In this document: piece after piece, positions 36,403-43,859 of the stretch
Layout: each line of letters begins with the position of its first letter
How positions within the stretch are numbered: position 1 is the first letter of the stretch
Source: Actinoplanes sandaracinus
GTDB taxonomy: Bacteria > Actinomycetota > Actinomycetes > Mycobacteriales > Micromonosporaceae
Assembly (NCBI RefSeq): GCF_030009775.1
Contig: NZ_JASCTH010000022.1
Span: 62,001-126,000 of the forward strand
Direction of reading: 5' to 3'
Length of the DNA: 64,000 nucleotides
Notes under the pieces: model-generated
What the model was told of the DNA's origin: nothing
Databases searched by the model: none
Seen by the model: only the letters and a program-made list of their open reading frames with translations
Translations under genes and position numbers: made by a program

Positions 36403-36416
36403 ATGATGATCATCAT
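36403..36416. promoter_or_regulatory. Perfect 14-bp palindrome ATGATGATCATCAT in the protease promoter
   Basis: It lies 33 bases before the protease start codon, just upstream of TATGCT (rc of 36395-36400), so it would overlap the RNA-polymerase site. AT-rich dyads of this style are typical of Fur/Zur-type or MarR-type operators; the factor is not identified. Confidence 0.5.
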
Positions 36417-36460
36417 AACGCACGACGGTACGGTTGCGTAGCGTCGAAAATGGCCGAAAA

Positions 36461-36505
36461 GACGTAGGCCGGCGGACTTCGTTGTCCGCCGGCCTACGTC
36501 TTTTT
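36461..36505. terminator. Strong bidirectional terminator
   Basis: GACGTAGGCCGGCGGAC and complement form a 17-bp stem with a six-base loop, T5 on the plus side and T4 on the minus side. It ends the acyl-CoA dehydrogenase transcript before the protease promoter. Confidence 0.9.
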
Positions 36506-36532
36506 CAGGAGAGTGGGAAAAGCTTCAGAAGA

Positions 36533-38389
36533 TCAGAACGCGTCCTCGTCCAGGTCCATCAGGTCGAGGGTGGTGTTCTCGATGATCCGGCGGTCGGCAC
36601 CGATCCGCGGCAGGATCTCGCGGACGAAGAACCGGGCCGCGGCCACCTTGCCGGTGTAGAACTTCTTGTCCGGCTCGGAGACCTCGCCGTTCAGCGCGTT
36701 GAGCGCCACCTCGGCCTGGCGCAGCAGCAGCCAGGCGAGGACCACGTCGCCGAGGGCGAGCAGGATCCGGCGAGAGCTCAGGCCGATCTTGTACAGCTCA
36801 CGGGACTCACCGCCCTGGACGGCCTGGAGCCAGCCCAGCGTGGTGCCGAGGATGCTCTGCATCTCGCCGAGCGCCTTGCCGAGGGCGAGCCGCTCGTCCT
36901 TGAGCTGGCCGTTGCCGGCCTCACTCTCGATGAAGCCCTGAATCTCGCCGGCGATGGTGCCGAGCGCCCGGCCGTTGTCCTTGACGATCTTGCGGAAGAT
37001 CAGGTCGAGGCTCTGGATCGCGGTCGTGCCCTCGTACAGGGTGTCGATCTTCGCGTCCCGGACGTACTGCTCCAGCGGGTAGTCCTGGAGGAAGCCGGAA
37101 CCACCGAAGGTCTGCAGCGACTCGGCGCCCAGCAGCTCGTACGCCCGCTCGGAACCGACGCCCTTGACCAGCGGAAGCAGGAAGTCGTTGATCTTGCTGG
37201 CGATCTTGGCGGCCTTCTCGTCGCCGGCGGCCTCCGCGATCGCGATCTTGTCCTGCCAGGTCGCGGTGTAGATCACCAGGGCACGCAGCGCCTCGGCGTA
37301 CGACTTCTGGGTCATCAGCGACCGGCGCACGTCGGGGTGATGGGTGATGGTGACCCGCGGGGCCGCCTTGTCGCCGTTCTGCACCAGGTCGGCGCCCTGT
37401 ACGCGGTTCTTCGCGTACTCCAGCGCGTTCAGGTAGCCGGTCGACAGGGTGGCGATCGCCTTGGTGCCGACCATCATCCGGGCGTTCTCAATGATCATGA
37501 ACATCTGCCGGATGCCTTCGTGCTGCTCACCCAGCAGCCAGCCCTTGGCCGGGGTGCCGTGCTCGCCGAAGGTCATCTCGCACGTGTTCGAGACCTTGAG
37601 GCCCATCTTGTGCTCGACGTTGGTGGCGTAGACGCCGTTGCGCTCACCGAGCTCGCCGGTCGCCGGGTCGAAGTGGTACTTCGGCACGATGAAGAGCGAG
37701 AGGCCCTTGGTGCCCGGACCGCCGACGCCCTCGACGCCCACCGGGCGAGCCAGCACGTAGTGGATGATGTTGTCGGTCAGGTCGTGCTCACCCGAGGTGA
37801 TGAAGCGCTTCACGCCCTCGATGTGCCACGAGCCGTCCGGCTGCGGGATGGCGCGGGCGCGGCCGGCGCCGACGTCCGAGCCGGCGTCCGGCTCGGTGAG
37901 GACCATGGTCGAGCCCCACTGCTTCTCAACGAAGAGCTTGGCCCACTCCTTCTGCTCCTCGGTGCCCTCGTGCCAGATGACGTTGGCGAAGGCAGGACCC
38001 GACGCGTACATCCAGATGGGGGCGTTGGCACCCAGGATCTGCTCGGCGATGGCCCAGTAGAAGCTCCGCGGAGCGGAGGTGCCACCGATGCCGGCCGGCA
38101 GGTCGAGCCGCCAGAACTCGGAAGCCATGAACGTCTCGTAGGACTTCTTGAACGACTCCGGCAGCGGCGCGGTGTGCGTCGCGGGGTCGAAGACCGGAGG
38201 GTTGCGGTCACTGTCGACGTAGCTGGCCCCGAGATCCTCCCGAGCCAGCCGGTTGACCTCCGCGAGGATGTCGCGGGCAGTCTCCACGTCGATCTCGTCG
38301 AACGGCGCCTGGCCGAACGCCTTCTCTGCTCCGAACACCTCAAACAGGTTGAACTGGAGGTCACGAAGGTTGCTCTTGTAGTGCGTCAT
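36533..38389 (-). CDS. Acyl-CoA dehydrogenase, large (FadE-type)
   Basis: 618 residues, the long class of acyl-CoA dehydrogenases with an extra N-terminal region and a C-terminal helical extension. Motifs: [12 protein letters not shown] (FAD-binding), [11 protein letters not shown], and the catalytic-region glutamate in [14 protein letters not shown]. It would catalyse the first, FAD-dependent step of fatty-acyl-CoA beta-oxidation and pass electrons to ETF; an EtfD-like acceptor is at 53008-55155. ATG start. Two TTAC-N6-GTAA-like palindromes in the promoter suggest repression lifted by acyl-CoA. Confidence 0.92.
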   Translation of the reverse strand: MTHYKSNLRDLQFNLFEVFGAEKAFGQAPFDEIDVETARDILAEVNRLAREDLGASYVDSDRNPPVFDPATHTAPLPESFKKSYETFMASEFWRLDLPAGIGGTSAPRSFYWAIAEQILGANAPIWMYASGPAFANVIWHEGTEEQKEWAKLFVEKQWGSTMVLTEPDAGSDVGAGRARAIPQPDGSWHIEGVKRFITSGEHDLTDNIIHYVLARPVGVEGVGGPGTKGLSLFIVPKYHFDPATGELGERNGVYATNVEHKMGLKVSNTCEMTFGEHGTPAKGWLLGEQHEGIRQMFMIIENARMMVGTKAIATLSTGYLNALEYAKNRVQGADLVQNGDKAAPRVTITHHPDVRRSLMTQKSYAEALRALVIYTATWQDKIAIAEAAGDEKAAKIASKINDFLLPLVKGVGSERAYELLGAESLQTFGGSGFLQDYPLEQYVRDAKIDTLYEGTTAIQSLDLIFRKIVKDNGRALGTIAGEIQGFIESEAGNGQLKDERLALGKALGEMQSILGTTLGWLQAVQGGESRELYKIGLSSRRILLALGDVVLAWLLLRQAEVALNALNGEVSEPDKKFYTGKVAAARFFVREILPRIGADRRIIENTTLDLMDLDEDAF

Positions 38390-38418
38390 GGTGCTTGGCC
38401 CCGCTCTCCGGACGCGAG

Positions 38419-38432
38419 TTACCCGTCAGTAA
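38419..38432. promoter_or_regulatory. Operator candidate TTACCCGTCAGTAA
   Basis: A dyad of TTAC and GTAA with six-base core, 30 bases before the fadE-type start codon. Nearly the same palindrome (TTACCCACGAGTAA) stands before the EtfD-like gene at 55192-55205. Confidence 0.65.
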
Positions 38433-38442
38433 CCCCACTGTA

Positions 38443-38456
38443 TTACTCATCGGTAG
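38443..38456. promoter_or_regulatory. Second, weaker operator candidate TTACTCATCGGTAG
   Basis: It has the same TTAC-N6-GTA pattern with one mismatch in the last base, 24 bp from the first site, a spacing that would allow two dimers on the same helix face region. Confidence 0.45.
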
Positions 38457-38656
38457 CCAACGACAACCCGGGCAGGGTTTCCGGTCGAACTCACCGGTAG
38501 GGGTGGCTTGTCCGTCGGTTCGTGGGCCAAACGTCGCCGATCAGGTGGCAGCGGATACAGCCGTTCGGCCATTTGCCTACTTCGACACGCGTCCCACGTA
38601 TCGCCCGCGGAGACGGCTCGTTTCACCGGATAGACAGCTACGAACAGGGGGACGCC

Positions 38657-38812
38657 ATGTTCGCAACGCTCAAGGGCCTGATTCCGGAGCCGCGTCAGGC
38701 CAGCCAGCCACGAAACTACGTCGGGCGGCATCGGCAGCCCGATCCGCTTCCGCCGGGACCGGCGCCGACCTCACCGGCCGCGCCGGCCGAACCCGAGGAC
38801 CACGCGGCCTGA
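38657..38812 (+). CDS. Small proline-rich hypothetical protein, 51 residues
   Basis: MFATLKGLIPEPRQASQPRN... is basic at the start and Pro/Ala-rich at the end. GGGGG lies five bases before the ATG. The stop is one base from the stop of the convergent phosphatase gene. No family recognised. Confidence 0.5.
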   Translation: MFATLKGLIPEPRQASQPRNYVGRHRQPDPLPPGPAPTSPAAPAEPEDHAA

Positions 38813-38813
38813 G

Positions 38814-39944
38814 TCAGCTGCCCGCAGCTCCGACTTCCCAGCTCGGCACCGGAACGGCAGTGCCGCCGTCCGGGCCGGCGTACTCCAGCAGTACCAGCGC
38901 GATGTCGTCCTCGAGCCGCCCGTAGACCCAGTCGGTCAGAGCGGTCTCCAACGACGCCAGACCGTCCCCGACCGTGCCATGGCCCAGCAGGCGCCACGCC
39001 CGGTCGGCCGTCGGGAAGAACTCACCCTCCCGGCGGGCCTCGCCGAGGCCGTCGGTGAACAACAGCAGCCGGTCGCCCGGCTCCAGCCGCTCCACCCGCG
39101 CCTTCACCTCCGGCATGAACCCGAGCGGCGGGGCCGGCGCCGGTGGCTCCAGCGGAATGACCTGCCCACGGCGCAGCAACAACGGCGCCGGATGTCCACA
39201 GTTGACGATGGTGAGCGTGCCGCCACGCTCCTCGACCAGGGCCGCGGTCACGAAGTCCTCATCGCCGACGCTGCGGGCCACCGCCCGGTCCAGGTCCTGC
39301 ACGATCGACTTCAGATCGGCTCGCTCGTACGCGACATGCCGGTACGACCCGAGCACGATGCTCGCGAGCCGGACCGCGTCCAGGCCCTTCCCGCGTACGT
39401 CCCCGATGATGATCCGCACCCCGTACGGCGTGTTGAGAGCCTCGTACAGGTCGCCGCCGATGTCCGCCGCCGCCGTCGCCGAGATGTACCGCCCGGCCAC
39501 CGCGAGGGCCCCCACCTGCGGACCGATCGGCCGCAGCACCGCCTGCTGCGCTACCGCCGCCAGGCGCAACAGCTCGGCGATCTTCTCGGACTGCCGCTCC
39601 CGGACGGTGGCCCCGGCGGCCGCCACACCGGTCGCCAGCACGATCCCCATCAGGTTGACCAGGCCGGCCATGCCCTGCTGAGGGTCGGACACGCCGACGA
39701 AGACCGCCCCGACCACGGTCGTGAACACGCCCGCCCCGAGCACCAGCTGCCAGACCGCGAAGACCGCGGCGAGGAAGGGAACCGCCGCGAGCAGGCCGAC
39801 GAAGTGCGCCGAGGGGCCGTCGGCCAGTTCCACGGCGGACACGACGGCGAGCAGCACGAGGGCCGCGCCGAGGCCGGCGCGGTTCCCTGGGCTCAGCGGG
39901 CGTCGTCCCGCCATGAAAGTACGCATGGTTCCGCGGAACAGCAT
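38814..39944 (-). CDS. Membrane-anchored PP2C/SpoIIE-type serine phosphatase (RsbU-like)
   Basis: 376 residues. Four to five hydrophobic helices occupy residues 20-110, a short coiled linker follows (ERQSEKIAELLRLAAVAQQ), and then the SpoIIE domain: GRYISATAAADIGGDLYEAL, IIIGDVRGKGLDAVRLAS, VTAALVEERGGTLTIVNCGHPAPLLLR (split here as separate motifs) and LLLFTDGLGEARR. The metal-binding aspartates of PP2C are present. Such phosphatases dephosphorylate anti-anti-sigma factors; no sigma or anti-sigma gene is adjacent. The start codon lies in an 8-bp inverted repeat (39943-39950 with 39962-39969), so ATG codons at residues 7 or 11 are alternatives. Confidence 0.87.
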   Translation of the reverse strand: MLFRGTMRTFMAGRRPLSPGNRAGLGAALVLLAVVSAVELADGPSAHFVGLLAAVPFLAAVFAVWQLVLGAGVFTTVVGAVFVGVSDPQQGMAGLVNLMGIVLATGVAAAGATVRERQSEKIAELLRLAAVAQQAVLRPIGPQVGALAVAGRYISATAAADIGGDLYEALNTPYGVRIIIGDVRGKGLDAVRLASIVLGSYRHVAYERADLKSIVQDLDRAVARSVGDEDFVTAALVEERGGTLTIVNCGHPAPLLLRRGQVIPLEPPAPAPPLGFMPEVKARVERLEPGDRLLLFTDGLGEARREGEFFPTADRAWRLLGHGTVGDGLASLETALTDWVYGRLEDDIALVLLEYAGPDGGTAVPVPSWEVGAAGS

Positions 39945-40068
39945 GCCCGATCGACCTGACGTCGGGCATCAACTTGACCCCTAGGCTGAGCAGGTTCTGA
40001 CCCACCGTCGCTTTGGTTGTCATTCGGTCGGTCCAAAGAAGGGCGACAGCCGGTGACAGGATGTCCCC

Positions 40069-40611
40069 GTGACCGACGATCTCCGTGACCTTCTCCGCTC
40101 GGCTTTCCGCTGGACCGACCTCGGCCCCAGCCATGACTACATGGTGAGCGATCGCTCCGGCTGGTGGCGTGACCCGAAGATCCTGGACGGGCTCGGCCCG
40201 GCTCTGGCCGCCCTCTTCCAGGCGGAACGGCCGACCGTGGTGGTCGCGCCCGAGGTCACCGGGTTCATGGTCGGACCGCTGGTGGCGCGGGCCCTCGGGG
40301 TGGGGTTCGTCGAGGCGTACCGGGCCGGAGCCCGCCGGGCCATCGCCGAACCGATGATCTGGGCCGACGTTCCCGCCGATCACCGCGGCGACGTGCAGCG
40401 ACTCGGGATCCGGCGCGACCTCGTCGGGCCGGACGACCGCGTTCTCGTCGTCGACGACTGGGCCGCCACCGGCGCCCAGGCCCGCGGCCTGCGCGAACTC
40501 CTCGGAACGCGGTACCTGGGCGTGGCGGTGATCGTCGACGAGTGCCCGCCCGCGATCTCCGCCGAGCTGGCCATCAGGAGTCTGCTGACCGGAATGGACC
40601 TCGACCCGTAA
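40069..40611 (+). CDS. Phosphoribosyltransferase, Apt-like
   Basis: 180 residues of type I PRTase fold. The PRPP loop is VLVVDDWAATGAQ (Asp129/Asp130, ATG at 133-135), preceded by a hood-like N-terminus (SDRSGWWRDPKILDGLGPAL) and VVVAPEVTGFMVGPLVA. It resembles adenine or xanthine phosphoribosyltransferases; the base is not determinable. GTG start; CAGGAT six bases before it fits a leaderless promoter. Confidence 0.82.
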   Translation: MTDDLRDLLRSAFRWTDLGPSHDYMVSDRSGWWRDPKILDGLGPALAALFQAERPTVVVAPEVTGFMVGPLVARALGVGFVEAYRAGARRAIAEPMIWADVPADHRGDVQRLGIRRDLVGPDDRVLVVDDWAATGAQARGLRELLGTRYLGVAVIVDECPPAISAELAIRSLLTGMDLDP

Positions 40612-40719
40612 GGCACTCCCGGCGCTCACCAACGTGGACCACGCCGTCCACCGGACCTTCGGCGGCCGGCCCCTGACCGGCACGGAGGCCCGCGTTTCCC
40701 GGGCGCGCCGGGCGGCTTC

Positions 40720-41010
40720 TCAGTCGCGGGTCCGCTGATATCCGGCGAGAGCGCCCCGGGTCGGGTGCCAGCCCGTCGCGGTGTAGGTGGCCAGGCCCTG
40801 CCGCACGTACGGGTCCGCGGCGATCAGCTCCTGCGCCTCCGCCTCGGTGTCGACGTCCAGCAGGATGATGCCCCCGGTCGGTGGGTCGATCCGGCCGGCC
40901 GTGACCGCGTAACCGCCCTTCTCCAGGTCGGCGATGAAGGCCAGGTGGTCCGCACGCGCCGCGTCCACCTCGGTGAGCGGCTTCAGGTAGGTCGAAATCA
41001 TGAGATACAC
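40720..41010 (-). CDS. YCII-family protein
   Basis: 96 residues. Ferredoxin-like YCII fold with RADHLAFIADLEKGG, GGIILLDVDTEAEAQELIAADPYV and a C-terminal WHPTRG; the His and Asp pair typical of YciI is kept. YciI-like proteins are small dimeric enzymes or chlorinase-like proteins with mostly unknown substrates. The GTG start has TACGAT six bases upstream on the minus strand, a leaderless promoter. It diverges from the YcxB-like gene; the two promoters nearly touch. Confidence 0.8.
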   Translation of the reverse strand: MYLMISTYLKPLTEVDAARADHLAFIADLEKGGYAVTAGRIDPPTGGIILLDVDTEAEAQELIAADPYVRQGLATYTATGWHPTRGALAGYQRTRD

Positions 41011-41088
41011 GCCGCCATCGTAGATCCGCCGACTGTGCCACCCCGGCCCTCGGCCGTCCGGCTGGTACTGATTCGCCCTGGTGACAGC

Positions 41089-41094
41089 TACCTT
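41089..41094 (+). promoter_or_regulatory. -10 hexamer TACCTT, leaderless
   Basis: TACCTT ends six bases before the GTG at 41101. The divergent YCII gene has TACGAT (rc of 41017-41022) six bases before its own GTG. Confidence 0.6.
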
Positions 41095-41100
41095 TCCGGG

Positions 41101-41583
41101 GTGCAGATTCAGATCACCGCGGTTTCCGATCCGGCGCTGATCGCGGCCGCCGCCCGGCACGGCCTGCGACGGCCGGTGCTGACGGCCCGGCTTGCCGGAT
41201 GGGCGTTCCTGCTGCTCGCGGTGCTTCTGCTGGTCACCACCGGCGACCTCGACCCGGCGCTGACGGCCACCGGAGCGGCCCTCGCCGTGCTGGTTCCCGT
41301 GGTCCTGCTCAACCGGACCGCGCAGAGCCTGCGGGCCGCACGCCTGACCACCTACGAGATCAGCGAGGGCGGCGTCGCCAGCTCCGACGCGGTGAGCCGG
41401 CACGCGTACGCCTGGCGCGCCTTCCGGTCCGTCGAGCAGTTGTCCGGGCAGTTGCTCTTCAGCATGCGAGGCGCCCGCTTCCTGCCCGTGCCGACAGCCG
41501 GGCTCAGCGCGGCCGAGATCGAACAGGTCCTCGGCGCGGCCTCGGCCGGCGGGCTCCGGGTCCGCCGGCTATTGGCTCACTGA
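41101..41583 (+). CDS. YcxB-like membrane protein
   Basis: 160 residues. Two adjacent transmembrane helices (GWAFLLLAVLLLVTTGD and GAALAVLVPVVLLN) are followed by a soluble beta domain with YEISEGGVASSD, YAWRAFRSVEQL, LFSMRGARFLPVPTAGLSA, which is the YcxB-like pattern (a PH-like fold). Function unknown. GTG start with leaderless promoter. It converges with dcd. Confidence 0.75.
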   Translation: MQIQITAVSDPALIAAAARHGLRRPVLTARLAGWAFLLLAVLLLVTTGDLDPALTATGAALAVLVPVVLLNRTAQSLRAARLTTYEISEGGVASSDAVSRHAYAWRAFRSVEQLSGQLLFSMRGARFLPVPTAGLSAAEIEQVLGAASAGGLRVRRLLAH

Positions 41584-41636
41584 AAGACCCGGTCGGGGTA
41601 CGCCCGAACACTCGATCGGGGTACGGCCGACGTCGG

Positions 41637-42215
41637 TCAGTGGGTGGACCAGGTGCGGAAGTTCTGTGCCGAGCGGCTCGCCGTGGGACCGCGCTGCCCC
41701 TGGTAACGCGACCCGTAGACCGCGGAACCGTAGGGGTGCTCGGCCGGGCTGGACAGCCGGAAGATGCACAGCTGACCGATTTTCATCCCTGGCCAGAGCT
41801 TGATGGGCAGGTTGGCCACGTTGGAGAGCTCCAGCGTGACGTGCCCGGAGAAGCCCGGGTCGATGAAGCCGGCGGTCGAGTGGGTGAGCAGGCCGAGACG
41901 GCCCAGGCTGCTCTTCCCCTCCAGCCGCGCGGCCAGATCCTGTCCGAGAGTGATCACCTCTAGCGTGGACGCCAGGACGAACTCGCCCGGATGCAACACG
42001 AACGGCTGACCGTCCTCCACCTCGACCGGCGCGGTCAGGTCGTCCTGCTGCTCCGCCGGGTCGATGTGGGTGTAGAGGTGGTTGTTGAACACCCGGAAGA
42101 AGCGGTCCAACCGCACGTCGATGCTGGACGGCTGCATGAGCGACGGCTCGAAGGGCTCCAGCGAGAAGCCTCCGGACTTGATTTCGGAGACCAGGTCACG
42201 GTCGGAGAGCAGCAT
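41637..42215 (-). CDS. dcd: dCTP deaminase
   Basis: 192 residues. Family motifs: [12 protein letters not shown] at the start, [22 protein letters not shown], and the signature [14 protein letters not shown] with [14 protein letters not shown]. Dcd makes dUTP from dCTP for dTMP synthesis; mycobacterial Dcd also hydrolyses dUTP to dUMP and the length fits either form. ATG start with TATGGT six bases upstream (leaderless). A LexA box lies between this gene and the divergent flavoprotein-like gene. Confidence 0.95.
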   Translation of the reverse strand: MLLSDRDLVSEIKSGGFSLEPFEPSLMQPSSIDVRLDRFFRVFNNHLYTHIDPAEQQDDLTAPVEVEDGQPFVLHPGEFVLASTLEVITLGQDLAARLEGKSSLGRLGLLTHSTAGFIDPGFSGHVTLELSNVANLPIKLWPGMKIGQLCIFRLSSPAEHPYGSAVYGSRYQGQRGPTASRSAQNFRTWSTH

Positions 42216-42221
42216 CGCAAC

Positions 42222-42227
42222 ACCATA
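42222..42227 (-). promoter_or_regulatory. -10 hexamer TATGGT of dcd, leaderless
   Basis: Read on the minus strand, TATGGT ends six bases before the dcd ATG. Confidence 0.6.
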
Positions 42228-42262
42228 CCGACCTGCCCGGATCGGCGTGTTTGGTGGCCGGG

Positions 42263-42278
42263 TCGAACGTATGTTCGA
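42263..42278. promoter_or_regulatory. Perfect SOS (LexA) box TCGAACGTATGTTCGA
   Basis: It matches the actinobacterial/Gram-positive LexA consensus TCGAAC-N4-GTTCGA at all twelve positions. It abuts the -10 TAGAAT (42279-42284) of the plus-strand gene, so bound LexA would block that promoter. The dcd promoter is 36 bases further away. Confidence 0.88.
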
Positions 42279-42284
42279 TAGAAT
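42279..42284 (+). promoter_or_regulatory. -10 hexamer TAGAAT, leaderless
   Basis: TAGAAT ends six bases before the ATG at 42291 and directly follows the LexA box. Confidence 0.7.
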
Positions 42285-42290
42285 GGCCGC

Positions 42291-42794
42291 ATGGCTTCCT
42301 GGTCCGATTTCGCCGTCGCCGAGCCGGCGCTCGCCGACGGCATCCGAGCGCTCCTCCAGCAGTACGGGCCCGGCATGGGCTATCTGGCGACCATCCGTCC
42401 CGACGGCGGCCCGCGGGTCCACCCCATCTCGCCGGTCTTCACCGACGGCGGCCTCTATTGCTTCGTCGTCGACTCGCCGAAACGCCGCGACCTGGAGCGC
42501 GACGGGCGATACGCCCTCCACGCCTACCCGCCCGAGGACAACGACGACGAGGCCTGCCTCACCGGCCATGCCCTGCCCGTCCGCGACCCACGGGTCGTCA
42601 CCCACCTGGCCGGCACCCTGCACGCCTCACCCGACGTCGACTGGCGGCTCTTCGAGCTCACGGTCGAGACCGCCATGCTCCGCCGGCACGGTCCGGCGGG
42701 CGCCCTGCCGCTGGCCGCCACGCCGTTTCTTCCGGCCTACGCCCAGACCTGGCACGCCCCGCGTCCCTTACGCCCGCTCGCCGTCGCCAGCTGA
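42291..42794 (+). CDS. Pyridoxamine 5'-phosphate oxidase-family protein under SOS-type control
   Basis: 167 residues. The split-barrel flavin-binding fold is indicated by [43 protein letters not shown] and the C-terminal hydrophobic strand pairs. Actinobacterial members bind FMN, F420 or haem; which one cannot be read here. Promoter elements are a LexA box and an adjoining -10, so induction by DNA damage is predicted. A tRNA-Gly gene follows. Function in DNA damage is not established for this family; a redox-defence role is inference. Confidence 0.82.
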   Translation: MASWSDFAVAEPALADGIRALLQQYGPGMGYLATIRPDGGPRVHPISPVFTDGGLYCFVVDSPKRRDLERDGRYALHAYPPEDNDDEACLTGHALPVRDPRVVTHLAGTLHASPDVDWRLFELTVETAMLRRHGPAGALPLAATPFLPAYAQTWHAPRPLRPLAVAS

Positions 42795-42872
42795 CCCGCG
42801 AAGCCACCCACCGTCCGCGAAACGGCCTCGCCACCTCTGCCACTCAACCACCACAGATCCCGGGGCCGCGCC

Positions 42873-42900
42873 TTCACCACAACGGAGAATCAGGTACAGT
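42873..42900 (+). promoter_or_regulatory. Promoter of tRNA-Gly
   Basis: TTCACC (-35-like) and TACAGT (-10) are 16 bases apart, and the -10 ends ten bases before the tRNA. Confidence 0.6.
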
Positions 42901-42910
42901 GGAGCAGCTT

Positions 42911-42984
42911 GCGGGTGTAGTTCAATGGCAGAACATCAGCTTCCCAAGCTGACAGCGCGGGTTCGATTCCCGTCACCCGCTCCA
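42911..42984 (+). tRNA. tRNA-Gly (anticodon CCC)
   Basis: 74 bases including encoded CCA. Acceptor GCGGGTG pairs with CACCCGC; D stem GTTC/GAAC; anticodon stem TCAGC/GCTGA with loop TTCCCAA, hence anticodon CCC reading GGG; T stem-loop contains TTCGATT. It is intact although the 3' half is duplicated 1665 bases downstream as an attachment-site repeat. Confidence 0.95.
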
Positions 42985-43045
42985 CATACGGAAGCCCTGG
43001 TCAGGACATATGTCCCGCCAGGGCTTCCGTCGTTCTAGGCCATGC
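42941..43045 (+). repeat. Left 105-bp direct repeat (attL-like), from tRNA anticodon loop through its terminator
   Basis: Identical to 44606-44710 at 103 of 105 positions by direct reading. It starts in the anticodon loop and includes the tRNA terminator. This is the arrangement left when an integrase uses the 3' half of a tRNA gene as attachment site and restores the gene at the insertion. Confidence 0.88.
42988..43030 (+). terminator. Terminator of tRNA-Gly
   Basis: ACGGAAGCCCTGG and complement form a 13-bp stem with a 17-base loop, ending in CGTTCT. The same structure is copied in the right repeat at 44653-44695. Confidence 0.8.
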
Positions 43046-43063
43046 TGAACCGGGGATGGGCCA

Positions 43064-43234
43064 TTAACGGGCCTTAGCCCGCCTCGGCGGGCCGTTCGCC
43101 GCCATCGACAACCCACTTCGCCTTTGCGCTTGCTCGGCTTGCGCCGGGGCCGCCATTACCGCCCGGTCCATCGCGTCGGCGATCCCGTGATCGGCCTCCC
43201 GGCTGGCGTGCCCCTCATTCAAGATCCAAGCCAC
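43064..43234 (-). CDS. Small island ORF, 56 residues (possibly relic)
   Basis: The protein starts MAWILNEGHASREADHG and ends in a basic PPRRAKAR. A start-proximal relative, MARILDEGQAVGVARRE, can be read at the other end of the island from 44520 downward. Because the shared part is conserved in frame, the first codons were once coding in both. GTG start; no good ribosome site. Function unknown; may be the head of a degraded gene. Confidence 0.4.
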   Translation of the reverse strand: MAWILNEGHASREADHGIADAMDRAVMAAPAQAEQAQRRSGLSMAANGPPRRAKAR

Positions 43235-43333
43235 TAGCGGGCTAATGCAGCAGGCTACTTGAGGTCGCTCCAGGCCACTCGATCTCCCGCTGAACTGTGA
43301 TCCAGGGTGATCACCAGGGGGTCTCGTACGGTT
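43207..43333. repeat. Inner direct repeat, left copy
   Basis: Matches 44492-44607 with small gaps. On the minus strand both copies encode the same C-terminus, ...PLVITLDHSSAGDRVAW followed by SDLK or NALK and TAG. In the right copy this sequence runs directly into the tRNA-derived repeat; in the left copy it does not. Confidence 0.75.
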
Positions 43334-43335
43334 TG
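43255..43335 (-). pseudogene. C-terminal relic of an island gene
   Basis: Only the end of a gene remains: VRDPLVITLDHSSAGDRVAW then SDLK stop. The equivalent relic at the other island end (44533-44605) has a synonymous AGT/AGC difference and two replaced residues, which is the signature of former protein-level selection. The parent family is not recognised. Confidence 0.45.
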
Positions 43336-43352
43336 ACAATCGCCGCAAAATA

Positions 43353-43388
43353 AAGTTGCGGTACGAGCAATAGCCCGTACCGCAACTT
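43353..43388 (-). terminator. Terminator of the secreted-protein gene
   Basis: AAGTTGCGGTACG and complement make a 13-bp stem; on the minus strand it is followed by TTATTTTG. It lies 27 bases after the stop. Confidence 0.85.
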
Positions 43389-43414
43389 CACCTATAGCTG
43401 GCGATCTTTCCTGA

Positions 43415-43723
43415 TCAGCAGAGGACCGTCTTGTCGTAGTCCGCGAGGACACTCAGCGAGTACCAGGTCTTCGTGGCCCCTGCCGCAAGGGTGATGCACG
43501 GTGAATCGGTGCCCCAGTCCAGAATGATTCGCACCTTCTTAGTGGAGCCGCAGTTATTCTTGAGGGTGACTCCCACGGGGTTGGTGTCCGAGTCAGCATT
43601 GTGAATAGTGCGCCCGATACAGCTGGGGGCTGTGGTGGCCGCGAATGCAGGAGTTGCACCGACACCGACGGCAATCGTCCCTAGAATCGAGACGATAGCC
43701 GTACGAGTGATAGCCTGCTTCAT
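43415..43723 (-). CDS. Secreted four-cysteine protein, tendamistat-like pattern
   Basis: 102 residues. A clear signal peptide (MKQAITRTAIVSILGTIAVG then AFAA) precedes a 75-residue mature part with four cysteines: PSC, NNC, SPC and a final C. The spacing between the second and third cysteine is 18, as in the alpha-amylase inhibitor tendamistat, and the motif SPCITLAAGATKTW is close to its CYAVAPG region, but the inhibitory Trp-Arg-Tyr is missing. Similar small secreted proteins occur in Streptomyces. ATG start with GGGAGG before it. It has its own promoter and terminator and is the only intact cargo of the island; low GC points to transfer. Confidence 0.72.
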   Translation of the reverse strand: MKQAITRTAIVSILGTIAVGVGATPAFAATTAPSCIGRTIHNADSDTNPVGVTLKNNCGSTKKVRIILDWGTDSPCITLAAGATKTWYSLSVLADYDKTVLC

Positions 43724-43743
43724 TCGTTTCCTCCCGTGTGTTT

Positions 43744-43764
43744 GATTGATCAGCGCGATCAATC
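43744..43764. promoter_or_regulatory. Inverted repeat in the leader of the secreted-protein gene
   Basis: GATTGATC-N5-GATCAATC, perfect 8-bp arms, lies 20 bases before the start codon on the transcribed strand: an operator or a leader hairpin near the ribosome site. Confidence 0.5.
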
Positions 43765-43831
43765 GAGCAAGATCGACGTTAACAGTTCGTGATGCCGATG
43801 TACACACATTGAGCAACTCCACTATGTGATC

Positions 43832-43859
43832 AATCTCACTCCCAATATTGGTGTGTCAA
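43832..43859 (-). promoter_or_regulatory. Promoter candidate of the secreted-protein gene
   Basis: On the minus strand TTGACA (rc of 43854-43859) and GAGATT (rc of 43832-43837) are 16 bases apart in very AT-rich DNA, about 100 bases before the ATG. Confidence 0.5.

Noticed and set aside
41591-41632. GGTCGGGGTACG-type direct repeat between convergent genes
   Set aside because: Only two short copies with mismatches; not enough to call an element.
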